DNA of 64,000 nucleotides from Faeciplasma sp045660445 (lineage in GTDB: Bacteria > Bacillota > Clostridia > Oscillospirales > Ruminococcaceae): the NCBI GenBank assembly GCA_045660445.1, contig JAZRDR010000015.1, forward strand, positions 1 to 64,000. The letters run 5' to 3'. Position 1 is the stretch's first letter, and every line of letters starts with the position of its first letter. The translations under genes and the position numbers were made by a program. Below, one piece after another: positions 61,405-64,000 of the stretch. The notes beneath the pieces were generated by a model that made no database searches, was not told the origin of the DNA, and saw nothing but the letters and a program-made list of their open reading frames with translations.

Positions 61405-62190
61405 GTGAATAGTGTAAACAAAACGTTATATATCCCTTTGTATGGAAAAGCATATGTAAGTAAAAAGGGAATATTTCTTAATGACAAAAAAGCAGAGGAG
61501 ATTTGGGCAGCAGAAGGATTTTCGCTGAAAGGGAAATCCAAGTCAAAATGGCTTGCTTACTATATGGGGATCCGTTCTGCGGTTTTTGATAATTGGCTAA
61601 GACAGCAGTTGCCTGATATGAATGACGCAGTAGTAATACATATCGGCTGTGGATTGGATAGTAGAGTACTGCGAGTTGGCACAATGAATCATAAGTGGTA
61701 TGATGTTGATTTTCATGAGGTTATCGAGGAAAGAAAACGATACTATTCAGAAACAGCAAGCTATAAAATGATCACGGGGGACGCAAGAGATTGCAACTGG
61801 CTTGCGGATATTCCTGAAAGAAAATGTGCCATTGTTGTTATGGAGGGCGTGAGTATGTACTTAACCTCCGAGGAATTACAGAAGTTATCCGCAAATCTGT
61901 GTGCTCATTTTGAACAGGTTTCGCTTTTGATGGATTGCTATACTGTTTTGGCAGCAAAGATGTCGAAATATAAAAACCCCATTAACGACGTTGGCGTTAC
62001 GCAGGTTTACGGTATAGACGACCCCGAATTATTGCAAAATGATGAGCTTGCTTTTGTGAAAGAGCATACAATGATACCTCGAAATTTCATTGATGAACTT
62101 AGCGGGGCTGAAAAACACATTTTCGAAAGGCTGTATGCAGGAAGCTTTTCTAAAAAGCTGTACCGAATGTATGAGTATAGAAAGTTCTAA
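61405..62190 (+). CDS. leucine carboxyl methyltransferase-family protein
   Basis: A 261-residue SAM-dependent O-methyltransferase of the LCM/PPM1 family. The SAM-binding element HIGCGLDSRV (about 79-88) is followed by WYDVDFHEVIEERKRYY, a family hallmark, and an acidic VVMEGVSMYL region (about 146-155). Substrates in bacteria are mostly unknown. The gene is AT-richer than its neighbours, and its codon choice differs. It starts with GTG after AGGTGAG. It may have been acquired, though no mobile element flanks it. Confidence 0.85.
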   Translation: MNSVNKTLYIPLYGKAYVSKKGIFLNDKKAEEIWAAEGFSLKGKSKSKWLAYYMGIRSAVFDNWLRQQLPDMNDAVVIHIGCGLDSRVLRVGTMNHKWYDVDFHEVIEERKRYYSETASYKMITGDARDCNWLADIPERKCAIVVMEGVSMYLTSEELQKLSANLCAHFEQVSLLMDCYTVLAAKMSKYKNPINDVGVTQVYGIDDPELLQNDELAFVKEHTMIPRNFIDELSGAEKHIFERLYAGSFSKKLYRMYEYRKF

Positions 62191-62257
62191 ACCCCAACAT
62201 TTAAAACGATTACAGATCATGAATGCATAACGCTGATAAAGAAAGGAAGTCTTATCT

Positions 62258-62740
62258 TTGACAATTAGATATGCGCGACCCAAAGACATCCCCATTTTGA
62301 TGGAGCTTTTGCGTCAGGCTCACGGTGTGCATTATGATATCCGTCCTGACATTTTCAAGCCCACCACAACGAAATACTCTGTTTCAGAGCTTGAGAAGAT
62401 CCTATGTGACCCCATCCGCCCGATCTTAGTGGCGGTTGACGGCTCGGACACCGTTCTGGGCTATGCCTTTTGCGTGTTTAAGCAGGCGGTGGGTGACCTT
62501 TTGCTGACGGATATTAAATCGCTTTACATAGATGACCTGTGCATCGACGAGAACCACCGCGGAGAGCATATCGGATCGGAGCTTTACGAAGCGGTCTTAG
62601 CTCTTGCAAAAGAAACGGGTTGCTATAACGTAACGCTTAACGTGTGGTGCGGAAACGACAGCGCAATGGAGTTTTATGAAAAGAAGGGGCTTAAGCCTCA
62701 GCGAATATTTATGGAGCATATTTTGGAGGAAGAAAAATGA
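62258..62740 (+). CDS. GNAT-family N-acetyltransferase
   Basis: A 160-residue acetyltransferase. The central acetyl-CoA-binding signature RGEHIGSELYEAVL (about 99-112) is typical of motif A, and the C-terminal WCGNDSAMEFYEKKGL is the motif B helix. The start is TTG 62258 after GAAAGGAAG. Substrate unknown. It overlaps the following nucleosidase gene by 4 bases (ATGA), so the two are co-translated. Confidence 0.9.
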   Translation: MTIRYARPKDIPILMELLRQAHGVHYDIRPDIFKPTTTKYSVSELEKILCDPIRPILVAVDGSDTVLGYAFCVFKQAVGDLLLTDIKSLYIDDLCIDENHRGEHIGSELYEAVLALAKETGCYNVTLNVWCGNDSAMEFYEKKGLKPQRIFMEHILEEEK

Positions 62741-63417
62741 ATATTGGAATGATAGTTGCGGTTGCACAAGAGATTGGCGCGATGCTCGAAAAAATGGGCA
62801 AGCCCATTAAAACGGAGACTCTGCCCGGTTACGAGATAAAGGTTTACGAGGTTGGCGAGCATTCGCTATACGTAACCAAAAGCGGCGCAGGAGAGATATC
62901 TGCGGCATCCTCGACCCAGCTTTTGATAAGCAAATACGGTTGCGAAATGATCGTTAACTTTGGCGTTTGCGGAGGGTTGACCGACGAGATGTCGGCGACA
63001 AGAACCGCTGTTGTTGAAAAAGTGGCGCACTATGATTTTGATACCTCTGATCTTGACGACTGCGAGGTCGGAAGATATTCGGACTATCCCGATGTTTACA
63101 TTCCTTCAACCGCAAGCTTGGTTGAAAAGGCCTGCCAGATCGAGCCGACGCTGATGAGAGTTATATGTGCCTCTGCCGACAAGTTTGTGGGCGATCCTGA
63201 CAGAAAGCGCGAGCTTAACAGGATATACGGCGCGCAGATATGCGAGATGGAATCTGCAGGGATTTTGCTCACGGCAAACCGAAACGGCGTTCCCACACTT
63301 TTGATAAAAGCTGTGTCTGATAGCGTTTCGGGCGGAGCTGAAGAGTTTTCAAGACTTGTGAGCGAGGCGGCATATATATGCGTCAGCACGCTTTTAAAGA
63401 TAATTGAGGGTATTTGA
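62737..63417 (+). CDS. MTA/SAH nucleosidase-family protein
   Basis: A 226-residue nucleoside-processing enzyme of the PNP/UDP superfamily. The N-terminus has the IGMIVAVAQEIGAML element. The middle NFGVCGGL and the catalytic Glu motif CEMESAGI (about 168-175) are present, followed by the Asp in IKAVSDSVSGG. This pattern fits 5'-methylthioadenosine/S-adenosylhomocysteine nucleosidase. It recycles methyltransferase by-products, consistent with the nearby SAM enzymes, but a related nucleosidase role is possible. Confidence 0.85.
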   Translation: MNIGMIVAVAQEIGAMLEKMGKPIKTETLPGYEIKVYEVGEHSLYVTKSGAGEISAASSTQLLISKYGCEMIVNFGVCGGLTDEMSATRTAVVEKVAHYDFDTSDLDDCEVGRYSDYPDVYIPSTASLVEKACQIEPTLMRVICASADKFVGDPDRKRELNRIYGAQICEMESAGILLTANRNGVPTLLIKAVSDSVSGGAEEFSRLVSEAAYICVSTLLKIIEGI

Positions 63418-63426
63418 TGCGGTTTA

Positions 63427-63480
63427 GGCGGCGTGGAGCCGCGCCTGCTCTGAAAGGGCAGAGTGCGGTTTCGTGCCGCC
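63427..63480 (+). terminator. long GC-rich hairpin, probable terminator of the nucleosidase unit
   Basis: A 16-bp stem with four G-U pairs (GGCGGCGTGGAGCCGC with GCGGTTTCGTGCCGCC) encloses a small apical hairpin (CTCTG/CAGAG). It is followed by CGTTTTGTTG. It starts 9 bases after the nucleosidase stop. Confidence 0.55.
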
Positions 63481-63516
63481 CGTTTTGTTGCCGCCGAGCT
63501 TTTTTCGTCATTTGTC

Positions 63517-63545
63517 TTGTAATTATGTCGATTTTAGTGTATAAT
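63517..63545 (+). promoter_or_regulatory. possible sigma-A promoter of the sigma-factor gene
   Basis: TTGTAA, 17-base spacer, TATAAT, giving a structured leader of about 180 bases. Confidence 0.5.
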
Positions 63546-63559
63546 ACATTTTATATTGG

Positions 63560-63642
63560 GTCACTATGATTTTTCGGCGGAAAGAAGCGCGCAAAACTCT
63601 GCAAAATCAAGCCAAATTGATGAAAAAATTTTTCATAGTGAC
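63560..63642 (+). repeat. inverted repeat with 10-bp arms around 63 bases
   Basis: GTCACTATGA (63560-63569) and its exact complement TCATAGTGAC (63633-63642). The first arm begins just after the predicted transcription start. Confidence 0.55.
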
Positions 63643-63662
63643 TGCAACAAAACAGCTTATTT

Positions 63663-63680
63663 TTGACACATATTATACAG
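63663..63680 (+). repeat. 18-base motif shared with 33420-33437
   Basis: TTGACACATATTATACAG; differs from the other copy at one base. Confidence 0.45.
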
Positions 63681-63705
63681 AAGCCTAAGCCACGAGTCTG
63701 TATAA
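63673..63705 (+). repeat. 9-bp inverted repeat over a TATAAT box
   Basis: TTATACAGA-N15-TCTGTATAA; TATAAT (63701-63706) overlaps the right arm. No -35 box stands at a usual distance. Confidence 0.5.
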
Positions 63706-63733
63706 TTGCGTCTTATAGATTCGAGGTGAGAGA

Positions 63734-64000
63734 ATGAAATCCGGCTTTTCCGAGCTTGTAGCAAAAGCGAAGAAGGGCGACAGTAAGGCTTTTGCCGAGT
63801 TATATTCGGCGATCTATAAGGAATTATATTATTATGCGCTTTGCAATTTAAATAATCAGGACGACGCGGCCGACGCTGTAAGCGACGCTGTGCTGGATGC
63901 ATTCTCGGGCATTAAGAATCTTAAGAACGAGGAAGCTTTCAAGGGCTGGATGATAAGAATTCTCACAGCCAAGATAAAGCGCAAGCAAGCGGAATATATC
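63734..64000 (+). CDS. sigma-70 family (ECF-type) RNA polymerase sigma factor, 3' end cut off
   Basis: The gene runs off the right edge; 89 residues are visible. The N-terminus (VAKAKKGDSKAFAELYSAIY) is a typical sigma region 2.1 start, followed by the DDAADAVSDAVLDAF region 2.2 and the FKGWMIRILT region 2.4-like stretch. ATG 63734 follows GAGGTGAGAG. No anti-sigma factor can be seen because the window ends. The complex upstream region suggests tight control, but this is inferred. Confidence 0.85.
   Translation, partial: MKSGFSELVAKAKKGDSKAFAELYSAIYKELYYYALCNLNNQDDAADAVSDAVLDAFSGIKNLKNEEAFKGWMIRILTAKIKRKQAEYI

Larger units (their letters stand above)
63418..63733 (+). other. structured intergenic region before the sigma factor
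   Basis: No gene is visible. In order it holds a 16-bp hairpin (63427-63480), a promoter-like pair (63517-63545), an inverted repeat with 10-bp arms 63 bases apart (63560-63642), and the shared 18-base motif (63663-63680). A 9-bp inverted repeat (63673-63705) with a TATAAT at its right arm and the GAGGTGAGAG ribosome binding site complete it. Confidence 0.65.

Noticed and set aside
63701..63706. TATAAT as the promoter of the sigma-factor gene
   Set aside because: The TTGACA at 63663 is 32 bases away, too far for a normal promoter, and no other -35 box fits. The 63517-63545 pair is better.
1..64000. Mobile elements, prophage, integrase or attachment sites
   Set aside because: No transposase, integrase or terminal repeat structure was seen anywhere in the window.

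Overview
The window looks like chromosome from a low-to-moderate GC, endospore-forming anaerobic Firmicute of the class Clostridia, probably an uncultured gut or rumen lineage. This is an inference from gene content: a gerA/gerB/gerC-type germination operon, a T-box in front of thrS, an NrdR repressor, RNase Y, FakA next to an Asp23 protein, the DUF421/DUF4363 pair, many lipoproteins, and near-consensus sigma-A promoters with 17-bp spacers. I saw no rRNA, tRNA, CRISPR array, transposase or prophage gene.

Layout. 1-13 kb is housekeeping and metabolism: a cut-off membrane protein, a secreted metallophosphoesterase, a CPBP protease, a PncA-like hydrolase, purC, an acyl-ACP thioesterase, trmO, an aminotransferase/ACT/PaaK operon on the minus strand, and secD-secF. 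13-24 kb holds nrdR, DUF421-DUF4363, the ger operon, asp23-fakA and a heterodimeric ABC exporter. 24-33 kb holds a DUF4830 protein, a pseudouridine synthase, an orphan MsmX/UgpC-type sugar ATPase, an SGNH lipoprotein, an MFS carrier, rny, and the T-box thrS unit.

33.6-55.4 kb is the accessory heart of the window. It starts with a strongly promoted surface protein ending in an NPKTG sorting signal. Then come two MacB-type ATPases, the second with an AbrB-like C-terminal domain. They are followed by a 992-residue solute-binding protein, a sugar permease pair, an NHL/TPR membrane protein, a Yip1 protein, a DUF5696 protein with a heptad repeat, and a second permease pair. BioY and a GH26-type lipoprotein come next, and the run closes with a membrane-fusion lipoprotein and a 951-residue permease with two FtsX domains. 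The sugar permeases have no ATPase beside them, so the orphan ATPase at 25.6 kb is the likely motor. The two MacB-type ATPases have no permease beside them, so the double FtsX permease 15 kb downstream is their likely partner. This reads as a combined carbohydrate import, envelope and export locus, and it is my best candidate for an undescribed system.

55.4-64 kb holds two neighbouring genes, each broken by one missing base in a T/A run (a DUF1624 protein and a half-length ROK-like regulator). After them come a two-component system, an RlmD-type methyltransferase, an oxidoreductase, a leucine-carboxyl-methyltransferase-family protein, a GNAT protein, an MTA/SAH nucleosidase-family protein, and the start of an ECF-type sigma factor with an unusually structured upstream region.
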